Both the position numbers and the translations under genes were made by a program. From Flavobacterium sp. UBA7665 (lineage in GTDB: Bacteria > Bacteroidota > Bacteroidia > Flavobacteriales > Flavobacteriaceae), in assembly GCA_002483285.1 (NCBI GenBank), contig DLHP01000001.1:1-54369 (forward strand): a DNA stretch of 54,369 nt. The letters run 5' to 3'. Of the stretch, positions 42,814 to 51,465 are shown one piece after another; positions within the stretch are counted from its first letter, which is position 1; each line of letters opens with the position of its first letter. A model generated the notes under the pieces. It saw only the letters and a program-made list of their open reading frames with translations. It ran no database searches and was not told where the DNA came from.

Positions 42814-43911
42814 ATGTTTACAAGAATTAGGATCAATGCCTTCCAGGTAGGATTGGTATTTAAAAACAATAAATTAATCGCCGTATTGACAGAGGGTGCC
42901 TACTGGCTCAGGTTCGATAAGTACGTACACCTTTTCGATACGACCGTGCCCTTCGTCGCGCCTGCCGAAATGAATACCTTGTTGCAGAACAGCGAATTGG
43001 CTGCAATGCTCGAAGTCGTTGAAGTAGCCGACAACGAAATCGTGTTGCAAAGTACCAATGGCAATTTCACCACCGTGTTGACGCCCGGCAGGTACGCTTT
43101 CTGGAAAGGCGTGATGCAGTACGGCTTCATCAAAGTGGATCTGTCTAAAACCGACCAAGTCGAATTGGTTCCTAAGGCTTTGCTCGAAAACCAAAAGTTG
43201 AAGTACTGGCTCAGAAAGTTCACCGTGGCCAATAACGACAAGGCTTTGCTCTACATCGACGGAAAATTACAGCGCGAACTTACGCCCGGTACGTTCTACT
43301 TCTGGAACAACAACATTCCCGTAGAAGTCAAGACCGTAGACACCAGACAACAGCAACTCGAAATCTCCGGACAGGAATTGTTGACCAGGGACAAAGCCGC
43401 TTTGAGGATCAATTTCTTCGTAAGCTTCAGGGTCACCGACATCATCAAGGCCTTGACCCAAAACAAGGAGTTCGAGAAACAGTTGTACCTTTTGATGCAA
43501 TTGGGCTTGAGGGCTTTTGTTGGTAACCTCACCTTGGATGAGTTGCTGGCCACCAAGGAAAGTATTGGTGCGGCCATCATCGCCGCAGTGGCCGACAAGG
43601 CTACCGATTTAGGTCTGACCATCTCCGATGCCGGTATCAGGGACGTCATCCTGCCCGGCGACATGAAAGACATCATGAACCAGGTTTTGGTGGCCGAGAA
43701 AAAAGCACAGGCCAACACCATTACCAGAAGGGAAGAAACCGCAGCCACAAGGAGTTTGCTCAACACCGCTAAGTTGATGGAGGAAAACGACATGTTGTTC
43801 AAGCTCAAAGAGATGGAATATGTTGAGAAAATCGCCGACAAAATCAACAGCATTTCATTGTCTGGCGGTAACGTAGTGGGTCAGCTCAAAGAGATCTTCT
43901 GCGTGAAATAA
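42814..43911 (+). CDS. slipin/SPFH (band 7) family protein
   Basis: 365 residues. SPFH domain about 170-330 (VKTVDTRQQQLEISGQELLTRDKAALRINFFVSFRV; then GLTISDAGIRDVILPGDM and AEKKAQANTITRREETAATR, the band-7 helix), as in slipin/stomatin proteins. Unusually, the N-terminus has no membrane helix but three similar units: VFKNNKLIAVLTEGAYWL (15-32), LQSTNGNFTTVLTPGRYAFW (78-97) and LYIDGKLQRELTPGTFYFW (146-164). SPFH proteins assemble into ring or cage oligomers. Slipin genes have been noted close to RtcB-type RNA repair genes in bacteria; no RtcB is in this window. A tRNA array directly precedes it and a terminator follows. Confidence 0.85.
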   Translation: MFTRIRINAFQVGLVFKNNKLIAVLTEGAYWLRFDKYVHLFDTTVPFVAPAEMNTLLQNSELAAMLEVVEVADNEIVLQSTNGNFTTVLTPGRYAFWKGVMQYGFIKVDLSKTDQVELVPKALLENQKLKYWLRKFTVANNDKALLYIDGKLQRELTPGTFYFWNNNIPVEVKTVDTRQQQLEISGQELLTRDKAALRINFFVSFRVTDIIKALTQNKEFEKQLYLLMQLGLRAFVGNLTLDELLATKESIGAAIIAAVADKATDLGLTISDAGIRDVILPGDMKDIMNQVLVAEKKAQANTITRREETAATRSLLNTAKLMEENDMLFKLKEMEYVEKIADKINSISLSGGNVVGQLKEIFCVK

Positions 43912-43914
43912 GAA

Positions 43915-43946
43915 AGGCTTTCGGATTGTTTCCGGAAGCCTTTTTG
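43915..43946. terminator. bidirectional terminator between slipin and the T9SS gene
   Basis: AGGCTTTCGG (43915-43924) and CCGGAAGCCT (43932-43941) pair over 10 bp (one T-G), with a T run after it. It lies between convergent genes, so it can serve both. Confidence 0.8.
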
Positions 43947-43952
43947 TTTTGG

Positions 43953-45683
43953 TTAGCTCCCAATCAAAAGCTTCGAAACCGATTGTTTTGCGTCAACTGT
44001 CAATTTTACAAAGTAAATCCCCGCCGGAAGACTGGAAACATCCAATGTTGTTTCTGGCTGCACGATATTTTGGGCAAACACCATCCTACCCTGTACATCA
44101 AAAAACGCGACCGTACCGCTGCCGTTTTGGTCGCTTAGCTTCAGCGTAACTATGGTTACGGCGGGATTGGGCAACAGGCTGTAATCTAATGGTTCAACGG
44201 GGGCGGTAGACAACGCATTCCCGGCTTCGAAAGCGCCGCGGTCTATCGTACTACCCACAACCCTATTGTTGCCGTCGAAATCTTTTTCACCAGCTGCGAC
44301 GACCGTAGCCGAATCGCCTTGGTTGATGCAGGTGCTATTGGTGGCCAAGTGAAAATCGAGCGTGCCGGTAACCGATACGAAACCAGGATTGGCAAACGTA
44401 GAATAAGGATCAAACGACAATGCAGACTGGTAGCTACTGAAATTATTGTATTCGATATGGTGCCAGATGACCGATGCATTCGCCGGATTGTTGCCCGGCG
44501 AAAACCAACTGTTGTGGTGAAACGAAATCCCCGACTGCGGAGCAATTTCCTGCACACTGAAAAGCGAACGTTGCGCGCTCGTATAAAAGATATTGTTCTG
44601 GATGACACAATTGGACACCTTGGTAATGTGCAATTCGCCTACGCTTTCATTTAAAGTATCGTTCTTGTAGAAGGTGTTGTTGCGGATGACGCAATTGGTT
44701 ACGATACCAGCCGTGTCCTCATTATAACCGCCCACCTCGACACCGCCACCCTGATTGTTATAAAGGATGTTGTTCTTGACGGTGATGTCATGTGTATTCT
44801 CATCTTCTTCGGCCCCGATCTCAATACCATATCCATTGCTGTGGCAGGTATTGCGTTCTATAATCACATTACTGCCGCCGCATACATAGATACCGCCCGA
44901 CATTGAATTCGGGTTGAGATTATTGTAACACAGGTTGTTGCTGACCGTCCCGTTCCTTACCGTATCATTCACATTCGAGAAGCCGCGCTGCCCGCTAATT
45001 AGTATACCGATATTAGAATTGTCGCGTACCGTGCAGTTCTTGATCACAAAGCCGCTAATGTTGCCCTCGAGGGTAAGCGCCTCGCTGTAACCGGTAATAT
45101 TGTTGTACACCTGCAAACCGTCGATGGTGAGGTTGGTGAGTCCGCCGTTGCGGCCAAAGGCGATGAACGGATGCGCGTTATCAGAATCATCGGGCTGGGC
45201 ATTGGCGTTGGCCGTCCAGCGGATGTTCCGGATGATACAGTTCTTGAAAGATATCGCGGTCGCCGAAGGATTCCCGAGGGTTTCTACCACGATACCGTTA
45301 CAAGCATTTTTCGTCAGGTTCTGGAATACGAGGTTTTCAAAATGCAGGTAGCTCCGGTTTTCTACGCGCAACAGGCAGATGAAATTGGTACCGGTCCCGT
45401 CTATAAAAACGGTCTCGGGCACGTCGGCTTTGAAGGTAATAAGGTTGTTCGCTGTACCACTTACGTGTGGCTCGAGGCTTTCGGTGTAGGTTCCTGGCCC
45501 AATGTGTACAATGCCACCAGCGGTCGCTGCATTACAGGCTTTCTGGATGGTTTTCCACGAATTGGCTACCGACGTACCTGCATTGTTGTCGTTGCCCGTG
45601 ATGCCGTTGACATAGAAATGGGTTTGCCCAAACAATAGGTTTATCGTAAATAATGCCGCCAGTAATATCAGGTTTTGCCTCAT
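43953..45683 (-). CDS. secreted right-handed beta-helix protein with T9SS sorting domain
   Basis: 576 residues. Signal peptide about 1-19 (ending LLFGQ). From about 40 to 470 repeated strands with NxxxxN patterns (VIERNTCHSNGYGIEIG; ITVKNNILYNNQGGGVEVGG; CVIRNNTFYKND) indicate a parallel beta-helix of the pectate-lyase/DUF1565 kind. The C-terminal ~75 residues (YSLLPNPAVTIVTLKLSDQN; VQGRMVFAQNIV; LPAGIYFVKLT) are a type A sorting signal of the type IX secretion system, so the protein is exported to the surface or medium. Probably binds or cleaves polysaccharide; no catalytic site identified. Confidence 0.88.
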   Translation of the reverse strand: MRQNLILLAALFTINLLFGQTHFYVNGITGNDNNAGTSVANSWKTIQKACNAATAGGIVHIGPGTYTESLEPHVSGTANNLITFKADVPETVFIDGTGTNFICLLRVENRSYLHFENLVFQNLTKNACNGIVVETLGNPSATAISFKNCIIRNIRWTANANAQPDDSDNAHPFIAFGRNGGLTNLTIDGLQVYNNITGYSEALTLEGNISGFVIKNCTVRDNSNIGILISGQRGFSNVNDTVRNGTVSNNLCYNNLNPNSMSGGIYVCGGSNVIIERNTCHSNGYGIEIGAEEDENTHDITVKNNILYNNQGGGVEVGGYNEDTAGIVTNCVIRNNTFYKNDTLNESVGELHITKVSNCVIQNNIFYTSAQRSLFSVQEIAPQSGISFHHNSWFSPGNNPANASVIWHHIEYNNFSSYQSALSFDPYSTFANPGFVSVTGTLDFHLATNSTCINQGDSATVVAAGEKDFDGNNRVVGSTIDRGAFEAGNALSTAPVEPLDYSLLPNPAVTIVTLKLSDQNGSGTVAFFDVQGRMVFAQNIVQPETTLDVSSLPAGIYFVKLTVDAKQSVSKLLIGS

Positions 45684-45888
45684 GATGTCCTTAAAAAATT
45701 GTGTTGGTTACTGGAAATCAAAATTAAAAAAGCAAAACGTAAACTTGCGAATTGTTAATTTTTAGTGGGTGTAGTGTTGATAAATTGCACTGTTGTTGGC
45801 GGTTTTGGTGAATTATCTTACCTGACAGGATTGGAATCAACACCATTTGCTGTAGAACAAGTTCACTGTTGAAAAACTACTACACAAC

Positions 45889-45920
45889 GAAGGCTTCCAG
45901 AAATCAACCTGAAAGCCTTC
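45889..45920 (-). terminator. hairpin after IcmF, possible terminator
   Basis: GAAGGCTT-CAG and CTG-AAGCCTTC pair with one central mismatch that is a T-G pair on the minus strand, 8-base loop. The tail after it is not strongly T-rich. It is 45 bases past the IcmF stop. Confidence 0.45.
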
Positions 45921-45964
45921 ATTTAAAATTTATTGGATTGCTGAAATTACCTTCAAATCATCCC

Positions 45965-48900
45965 TTACATATTCCTGCGGTATTGCCCGCCCACCTCAAA
46001 CAATGCGCTAGTAATTTGCCCGAGCGAGCAAACCTTCGTGGCTTCCATCAATTTCTCAAAGATGTTTTCGTTGTTGATGGCGGCATTCTGGATCGTGTCT
46101 AGCTGCGACGCCACCTTATCGGCATTCGCGCGGTGCAAGTTGTTAAGCATGGTTATCTGGTATTGCTTCTCTTCTTCGGTCGCGCGGATGACTTCGGCAG
46201 GAATTACAGTTGGCGAACCTTTTGAACTCAAGAACGTATTGACGCCAATAATCGGGAACTCGCCCGTATGTTTCAAGGTTTCATAATACAAACTTTCTTC
46301 CTGGATTTTCGAGCGTTGGTACATGGTTTCCATGGCGCCCAATACACCACCTCTTTCGGTGATACGGTCGAACTCCTGTAATACCGCAGATTCTACCAGA
46401 TCGGTAAGTTCCTCAATGATGAACGAACCTTGTATCGGATTCTCGTTTTTGGCGAGCCCGAGCTCTTTGTTGATGATGAGTTGGATGGCCATCGCACGCC
46501 TTACCGATTCTTCAGTAGGGGTTGTAATGGCTTCATCATAAGCATTGGTGTGCAAAGAGTTACAGTTGTCGTAAATAGCATACAACGCCTGTAAAGTAGT
46601 GCGAATATCATTGAAGTCGATCTCCTGCGCATGCAACGATCTGCCCGAAGTTTGGATATGGTATTTGAGCATTTGTGCACGCTCGTTTGCGCCATATTTA
46701 AGCTTCATGGCTTTGGCCCAAATCTTCCTTGCAACGCGTCCGATCACCGCATATTCGGGGTCGATTCCGTTGGAGAAAAAGAAAGATAAGTTGGGCCCGA
46801 AATCATTGATGTCCATACCACGGCTCAGGTAATATTCTACATAAGTGAATCCGTTTGCAAGTGTAAAAGCCAATTGCGTAATCGGGTTGGCGCCCGCTTC
46901 GGCGATGTGGTACCCTGAAATAGAAACCGAATAAAAGTTGCGTACATTTTCCTTGATGAAATATTCCTGTACGTCACCCATGAGCCTAAGCGCAAACTCG
47001 GTCGAAAAGATACAGGTATTCTGTGCCTGGTCTTCCTTGAGGATATCAGCCTGAACAGTCCCACGTACCTGTGAAAGTGTCCTTATCTTAATCTCGTTGT
47101 AAACATCGGCTGGCAAAACCAGGTCTCCTGTTACGCCAAGCAGCATCAGTCCCAAGCCGTTGTTGCCTTCTGGTAGTTCACCTTGGTATTTGGGGCGTTC
47201 GGTTCCTGTCTTTTTATAGATTTCTTTGATTTTCTGCTCCACTTCGGCTTCAAGTCCGTTGGCTTTAATGTACATTTCACATTGCTGGTCTATGGCGGCA
47301 TTCATGAAAAAACCCAGCAGCATGGGCGCCGGACCGTTGATGGTCATACTGACAGAAGTCATCGCATGTACGAGGTCGAAACCCGAATAGAGTTTCTTGG
47401 CATCGTCGAGACAGCAAATAGATACGCCAGCATTCCCAATCTTTCCATAGATATCCGGGCGGATGTGCGGATCGTTTCCGTACAAAGTCACACTGTCAAA
47501 GGCCGTCGATAAACGCTTGGCCGGCAGACCAGCGCTTACGTAATGGAAACGTTTGTTGGTACGTTCGGGGCCACCTTCTCCTGCAAACATACGCGACGGG
47601 TCTTCGCCTTCGCGCTTGAATGGATAAAGACCCGAAGCAAACGGGAATTCACCGGGTACATTCTCCTGCAAATTCCAACGCAGGATGTCGCCCCAGGCAT
47701 GGTATTTAGGTAGTGAAACCTTGGCTATTTGGGTATGCGACAAACTTTCGGTATGCGTGGCGATCTTGATTTCCTTGTCGCGCACCTTGAACGAATAGAT
47801 CGGGTTTCTGTATTTGGCGATCTTTTCGTGCCAGGTCAGGATGATTTCCCAGTTGTATGGGTCGAGGTCCATCTTGACGCGGTCGAATTCCTTGACGAGC
47901 AACCCGAGGAATTGCGCGGTCGTTTCGTCATTCGACGCGAGGATGCTGTCGTCAAGCCCGGCTTTGGTGATTTTAGGGAACTTCCCTCCCACACTTTCAA
48001 TCGTACGGAAAATTCCGTAAAGCCTCTGCGCCACCTGTTCCTGGCTCAGCGCGGTTTCGTCGTATTTGCGGTTGTTTTCGGCAATTTCAGAAAGGTAACG
48101 TGTGCGGTGCGGCGGGATTACGAAAATCTTCTCGCTCATCTCGCGCGTGATCTTAAAATCAGAATGCAGGTCTGAAGACGTCTTTTCTGCAATCTTATCC
48201 ATGATTGCCTTATAAAGTGTATTCATACCCGGATCGTTGAACTGCGAGGCGATGGTACCAAAAACCGGCATGTCGTCTGGGTTTACTTCCCACAGGTTGT
48301 GGTTGCGCTGGAATTGTTTCTTGACATCGCGAATCGCATCGAGCGCGCCGCGTTTGTCGAATTTATTCAAGGCCACAAGATCGGCAAAGTCAAGCATGTC
48401 GATTTTCTCGAGTTGGGTTGCTGCGCCGAATTCGGGTGTCATTACATAAAGCGACACATCCGAATGGTCCATGATTTCGGTATCCGATTGCCCGATTCCA
48501 GACGTTTCGAGGATGATCAAATCATATTTGGCGGCCTTCAATACCTGGATGGCTTCGGCTACATATTTGGATAGTGCAAGATTGGATTGGCGTGTGGCGA
48601 GTGAACGCATGTAAACCCGCGGGTTGTTGATGGCGTTCATCCGGATGCGGTCACCGAGCAGAGCACCGCCGGTTTTTCTTTTCGACGGATCGACAGAAAT
48701 AAGCCCGATGGTTTTCTCGGGGAAATCAATCAGGAAACGGCGTACGAGTTCATCAACGAGCGATGACTTCCCTGCCCCACCGGTTCCGGTAATCCCAAGT
48801 ACGGGAATCTGTGAGGTTTTGTTCTGTTCGTGGATCTGGTCAAAAACGGGTTTGGCGATTTCGGGGAAATTCTCGGCTGCCGAGATCAAACGTGCGATTG

Positions 48901-49393
48901 CCGTTGGTGTCTTGTCTGCCAGATGGTTGATTTCGCCATTGAGCGAATCCCCGATCGGAAAATCTGAGCGTTCGACCAAGTCATTGATCATGCCTTGTAA
49001 ACCCATGGCACGGCCATCGTCGGGCGAATAAATACGGGTGATACCGTAATCGTGCAGTTCTGCAATTTCGTCGGGCAGGATCACGCCGCCGCCGCCGCCG
49101 AATATCTTGATATGGCCGGCCCCTTTTTCCTTGAGCAAATCGTGCATGTACTTGAAATACTCATTATGACCGCCTTGATACGAGGTCATGGCAATCGCGT
49201 TGGCATCCTCCTGGATCGCAGTATTGACAACTTCTTCTACACTGCGGTCGTGGCCGAGGTGGATCACTTCGACACCCGTAGATTGGATGATGCGGCGCAT
49301 GATGTTGATCGCGGCATCGTGTCCGTCAAAAAGCGAGGCTGCGGTTACAATTCTTACTTTATTTTTAGGAATATAGGTTTTGGGCTGTTCCAT
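45965..49393 (-). CDS. icmF: fused isobutyryl-CoA mutase with G-protein chaperone (IcmF-type)
   Basis: 1142 residues in the IcmF order: B12-binding domain (SLFDGHDAAINI at 21-32 with the cobalamin-ligating DGHD; MTSYQGGHNEYF; FGGGGGVI), a MeaI/ArgK-like GTPase (P-loop GTGGAGKS at 203-210, SVDPSKRKTGGALLGDR, later NKFD), then the acyl-CoA mutase barrel with substrate-binding RTNKRFHYVSAGLPAKRLSTAFD. It interconverts isobutyryl-CoA and n-butyryl-CoA, or related branched acyl-CoAs, with adenosylcobalamin, and the internal GTPase protects or reloads the cofactor. It stands alone; the BtuF-like gene at 51464 is a possible partner in cobalamin supply. Confidence 0.92.
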   Translation of the reverse strand: MEQPKTYIPKNKVRIVTAASLFDGHDAAINIMRRIIQSTGVEVIHLGHDRSVEEVVNTAIQEDANAIAMTSYQGGHNEYFKYMHDLLKEKGAGHIKIFGGGGGVILPDEIAELHDYGITRIYSPDDGRAMGLQGMINDLVERSDFPIGDSLNGEINHLADKTPTAIARLISAAENFPEIAKPVFDQIHEQNKTSQIPVLGITGTGGAGKSSLVDELVRRFLIDFPEKTIGLISVDPSKRKTGGALLGDRIRMNAINNPRVYMRSLATRQSNLALSKYVAEAIQVLKAAKYDLIILETSGIGQSDTEIMDHSDVSLYVMTPEFGAATQLEKIDMLDFADLVALNKFDKRGALDAIRDVKKQFQRNHNLWEVNPDDMPVFGTIASQFNDPGMNTLYKAIMDKIAEKTSSDLHSDFKITREMSEKIFVIPPHRTRYLSEIAENNRKYDETALSQEQVAQRLYGIFRTIESVGGKFPKITKAGLDDSILASNDETTAQFLGLLVKEFDRVKMDLDPYNWEIILTWHEKIAKYRNPIYSFKVRDKEIKIATHTESLSHTQIAKVSLPKYHAWGDILRWNLQENVPGEFPFASGLYPFKREGEDPSRMFAGEGGPERTNKRFHYVSAGLPAKRLSTAFDSVTLYGNDPHIRPDIYGKIGNAGVSICCLDDAKKLYSGFDLVHAMTSVSMTINGPAPMLLGFFMNAAIDQQCEMYIKANGLEAEVEQKIKEIYKKTGTERPKYQGELPEGNNGLGLMLLGVTGDLVLPADVYNEIKIRTLSQVRGTVQADILKEDQAQNTCIFSTEFALRLMGDVQEYFIKENVRNFYSVSISGYHIAEAGANPITQLAFTLANGFTYVEYYLSRGMDINDFGPNLSFFFSNGIDPEYAVIGRVARKIWAKAMKLKYGANERAQMLKYHIQTSGRSLHAQEIDFNDIRTTLQALYAIYDNCNSLHTNAYDEAITTPTEESVRRAMAIQLIINKELGLAKNENPIQGSFIIEELTDLVESAVLQEFDRITERGGVLGAMETMYQRSKIQEESLYYETLKHTGEFPIIGVNTFLSSKGSPTVIPAEVIRATEEEKQYQITMLNNLHRANADKVASQLDTIQNAAINNENIFEKLMEATKVCSLGQITSALFEVGGQYRRNM

Positions 49394-49482
49394 TTTTAGA
49401 ATACTGTGGATTTTAGGTGTGCAATTTACGGAATTCTGAAAAACCTCAAACTTAAAAACCGGTTTTTAAAAGAGAAGTTGTT

Positions 49483-49552
49483 AAACACAGATTTACACAG
49501 ATCACACAGATAGAACGAAACCGATTCTGTGGAACCTGTGGAATCTGTGTTT
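49483..49552. repeat. ATCTGTG-type hairpin repeat, copy 1
   Basis: Two arms (49483-49511 and 49524-49552), full of CACAGAT/ATCTGTG units, form an imperfect stem-loop. A close relative is at 51199-51266. Such palindromic intergenic repeats are common in Flavobacteriia. Confidence 0.6.
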
Positions 49553-49618
49553 GATTTTTCAGCTGTGACTGCGGTGTTAACATTGTTCTAATTTTTATAC
49601 GTCGCATCGATGTTTGTT

Positions 49619-49626
49619 TAACTTTG
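49619..49626 (+). promoter_or_regulatory. -7 box of the first DUF4197 gene
   Basis: TAACTTTG matches TAnnTTTG and lies 15 bases before the ATG at 49642. No good -33 element is seen. Confidence 0.4.
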
Positions 49627-49641
49627 GAAAAAATCCATCCA

Positions 49642-50358
49642 ATGAAAAAAATTGTCCTACTCCTGCTCTTAATCCCATTCGTGTCTTCGGCACAGCTCAA
49701 AGATTTACTCAAACAGATCACTCCAAAAACTACCAAGTCTGCCACGACGGGATTGGATATTTCGGCCGGTTTGAAAGAAGCACTCAACAAAGGCATCACC
49801 AAACAGGTAAGCAAACTCACCGCTACCGACGGGTTTTATAAAAACAATGCGGTCAAAATCCTGATGCCCGCCGAATTGCAAAAAGTAGACAAGGCGTTGC
49901 GTTCAATGGGCATGTCTAACCTCGCCGACGAAGGCATCAAGTCGCTCAATCGTGCCGCCGAAGATGCCGTAAAAGAAGCCACGCCGATTTTCGTCAACAG
50001 TATAAAAACCATGTCTATCACCGATGCCAAAACCATTTTGATGGGTAACGATACCGCTGCGACAAGCTATCTCCAGAAATCGACCTCAAGCGCGCTGTAT
50101 ACCAAGTTCAGCCCGGTGGTACAGCAATCGATCGGGAAAGTCGGGGCCGATAAGATTTGGGCGAGCATCATCACCAAATACAACAAACTGCCATTGGTTT
50201 CCAAAGTCAACCCAGACATCACCGATTACGTGACCAACAAGGCGATGGAAGGCGTTTTCAAGATGATTGCCGTAGAAGAGAAAAGTATCCGTGGGAATTT
50301 GTCATCGCGTACGAGTGATTTGTTGAAGCAGGTTTTTGCATTGCAGGATAGGAAGTAG
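49642..50358 (+). CDS. DUF4197 domain-containing exported protein
   Basis: 238 residues from the ATG at 49642; an upstream TTG in frame is in the promoter. Signal peptide about 1-18 (ending VSSAQ). DUF4197 signature: ISAGLKEALNKGITKQV, DGFYKNNAVKILMPAELQKV, and LYTKFSPVVQQSIGKVGADKIW. The family is of unknown function, periplasmic in many proteobacteria and Bacteroidota. The next gene is a paralogue, so this is a tandem duplication; the first copy is a soluble exported form. Confidence 0.88.
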   Translation: MKKIVLLLLLIPFVSSAQLKDLLKQITPKTTKSATTGLDISAGLKEALNKGITKQVSKLTATDGFYKNNAVKILMPAELQKVDKALRSMGMSNLADEGIKSLNRAAEDAVKEATPIFVNSIKTMSITDAKTILMGNDTAATSYLQKSTSSALYTKFSPVVQQSIGKVGADKIWASIITKYNKLPLVSKVNPDITDYVTNKAMEGVFKMIAVEEKSIRGNLSSRTSDLLKQVFALQDRK

Positions 50359-50429
50359 AGACGGCTGCGCCTTTGGACACGCTACGCTACAGAAACGCCC
50401 TGCGGGCTTTAGAGACGCTGCGCTTTAGA
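50357..50429. repeat. GC-rich imperfect tandem repeat between the DUF4197 paralogues
   Basis: Four degenerate copies of AGAGACGCTGCGCTTT (for example 50357-50374 and 50411-50426, with shorter variants between). It fills most of the 100-base gap; AT-rich sequence follows to the next ATG. Confidence 0.55.
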
Positions 50430-50458
50430 CGAGAGGATTTATAAATATAAAGAACGCT

Positions 50459-51169
50459 ATGAAGAAAATTTTCGTTGTACTTTCAATCTTTTTGCTTTCG
50501 GGTTGTGCCGAGTTGCAGCAGGCCGCGAGCCAATATCCACAGATTAATGGCGCTCTGGGGAATGCTGATATTGCTGCAGGTTTGAAGGAAGCGCTCGATA
50601 ATGGCATCGACAAACAAGTTACCAAACTTACGGCTGTCGACGGGTTTTACAAGAATGAACTCGTGAAAATCCTGCTTCCCGCCGAGTTGCAAAAAGTCGA
50701 CAAAACGCTCAGAAACATCGGTTTGTCAAGCCTCTCAGACGAAGGCCTCAAAGTGCTTAACCGCGCCGCAGAAAATGCAGTGAAGGAATCCACCCCCATC
50801 TTCGTGTCGGCGGTGAAGAACATGACTTTTAATGATGCGCGCAATATTTTGCTTGGAAGCGACAACTCGGCAACGGTATACCTGCAAAACACCACGAGTT
50901 CGGCGCTGTACGGAAAATTCAGTCCAGTTGTCGGGAATTCGCTGGCTAAGGTGGGTGCCGATAAGGTCTGGGCCAACATCATCACCAGGTACAACGCCAT
51001 TCCGCTCGTGCAAAAAGTCAATCCCGACCTTAAGGATTATGTGACCAATGAAGCCATGAAGGGTGTTTTTAAGATGGTGGCTGTGGAGGAAAAGAATATC
51101 CGGACAGATTTGAGCGCACGTACTTCTGATTTGTTAAGGCGCGTTTTCGCTTTGCAGGATAATCGATAG
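50459..51169 (+). CDS. DUF4197 domain-containing lipoprotein (paralogue)
   Basis: 236 residues. Lipoprotein signal with lipobox LLSGC, so Cys16 is the anchor. The body aligns along its whole length with the upstream DUF4197 protein (AAGLKEALDNGIDKQVTKLT, DGFYKNELVKILLPAELQKV, LYGKFSPVVGNSLAKVGADKVW), so they arose by tandem duplication, one soluble and one membrane-anchored. Function of the family is unknown. Confidence 0.88.
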   Translation: MKKIFVVLSIFLLSGCAELQQAASQYPQINGALGNADIAAGLKEALDNGIDKQVTKLTAVDGFYKNELVKILLPAELQKVDKTLRNIGLSSLSDEGLKVLNRAAENAVKESTPIFVSAVKNMTFNDARNILLGSDNSATVYLQNTTSSALYGKFSPVVGNSLAKVGADKVWANIITRYNAIPLVQKVNPDLKDYVTNEAMKGVFKMVAVEEKNIRTDLSARTSDLLRRVFALQDNR

Positions 51170-51198
51170 CCATTAAGGGAAGATTCACGAAGAAAATA

Positions 51199-51266
51199 AA
51201 CACGGATTTCACAAATTCCACAGATTTAATAGAATCCCAATCTGTGAAATTTGTGAAATCTGTGTT
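51199..51266. repeat. ATCTGTG-type hairpin repeat, copy 2
   Basis: Arms 51199-51226 and 51239-51266 are inverted copies over 28 bases with two mismatches, 12-base loop. It is the better conserved of the two copies flanking the DUF4197 pair. Confidence 0.7.
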
Positions 51267-51435
51267 CTATCGGAAATAAATTTCGCGTGCCTTTACGTCC
51301 TTTTTCACGTAGTAATTTTTAACGAAACGCCAACAATTAAATAACACCGCATTAACTGAATTCCAACAGTTTGCGCCGCATCTTTGTACCATAATAAAGG
51401 GTTTTTATTATTTGGTTTAAAGTTAGTTATCAGGA

Positions 51436-51465
51436 AGCTGCGTGAAAACGCGGCTTTCTTTGTTT
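51436..51465 (+). terminator. terminator after the DUF4197 pair
   Basis: AGCTGCGT (51436-51443), GAAA loop, ACGCGGCT (51448-51455), then TTTCTTTGTTT. On the plus strand the central pair is U-G, on the minus strand A-C, so the plus strand is favoured. Confidence 0.65.
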
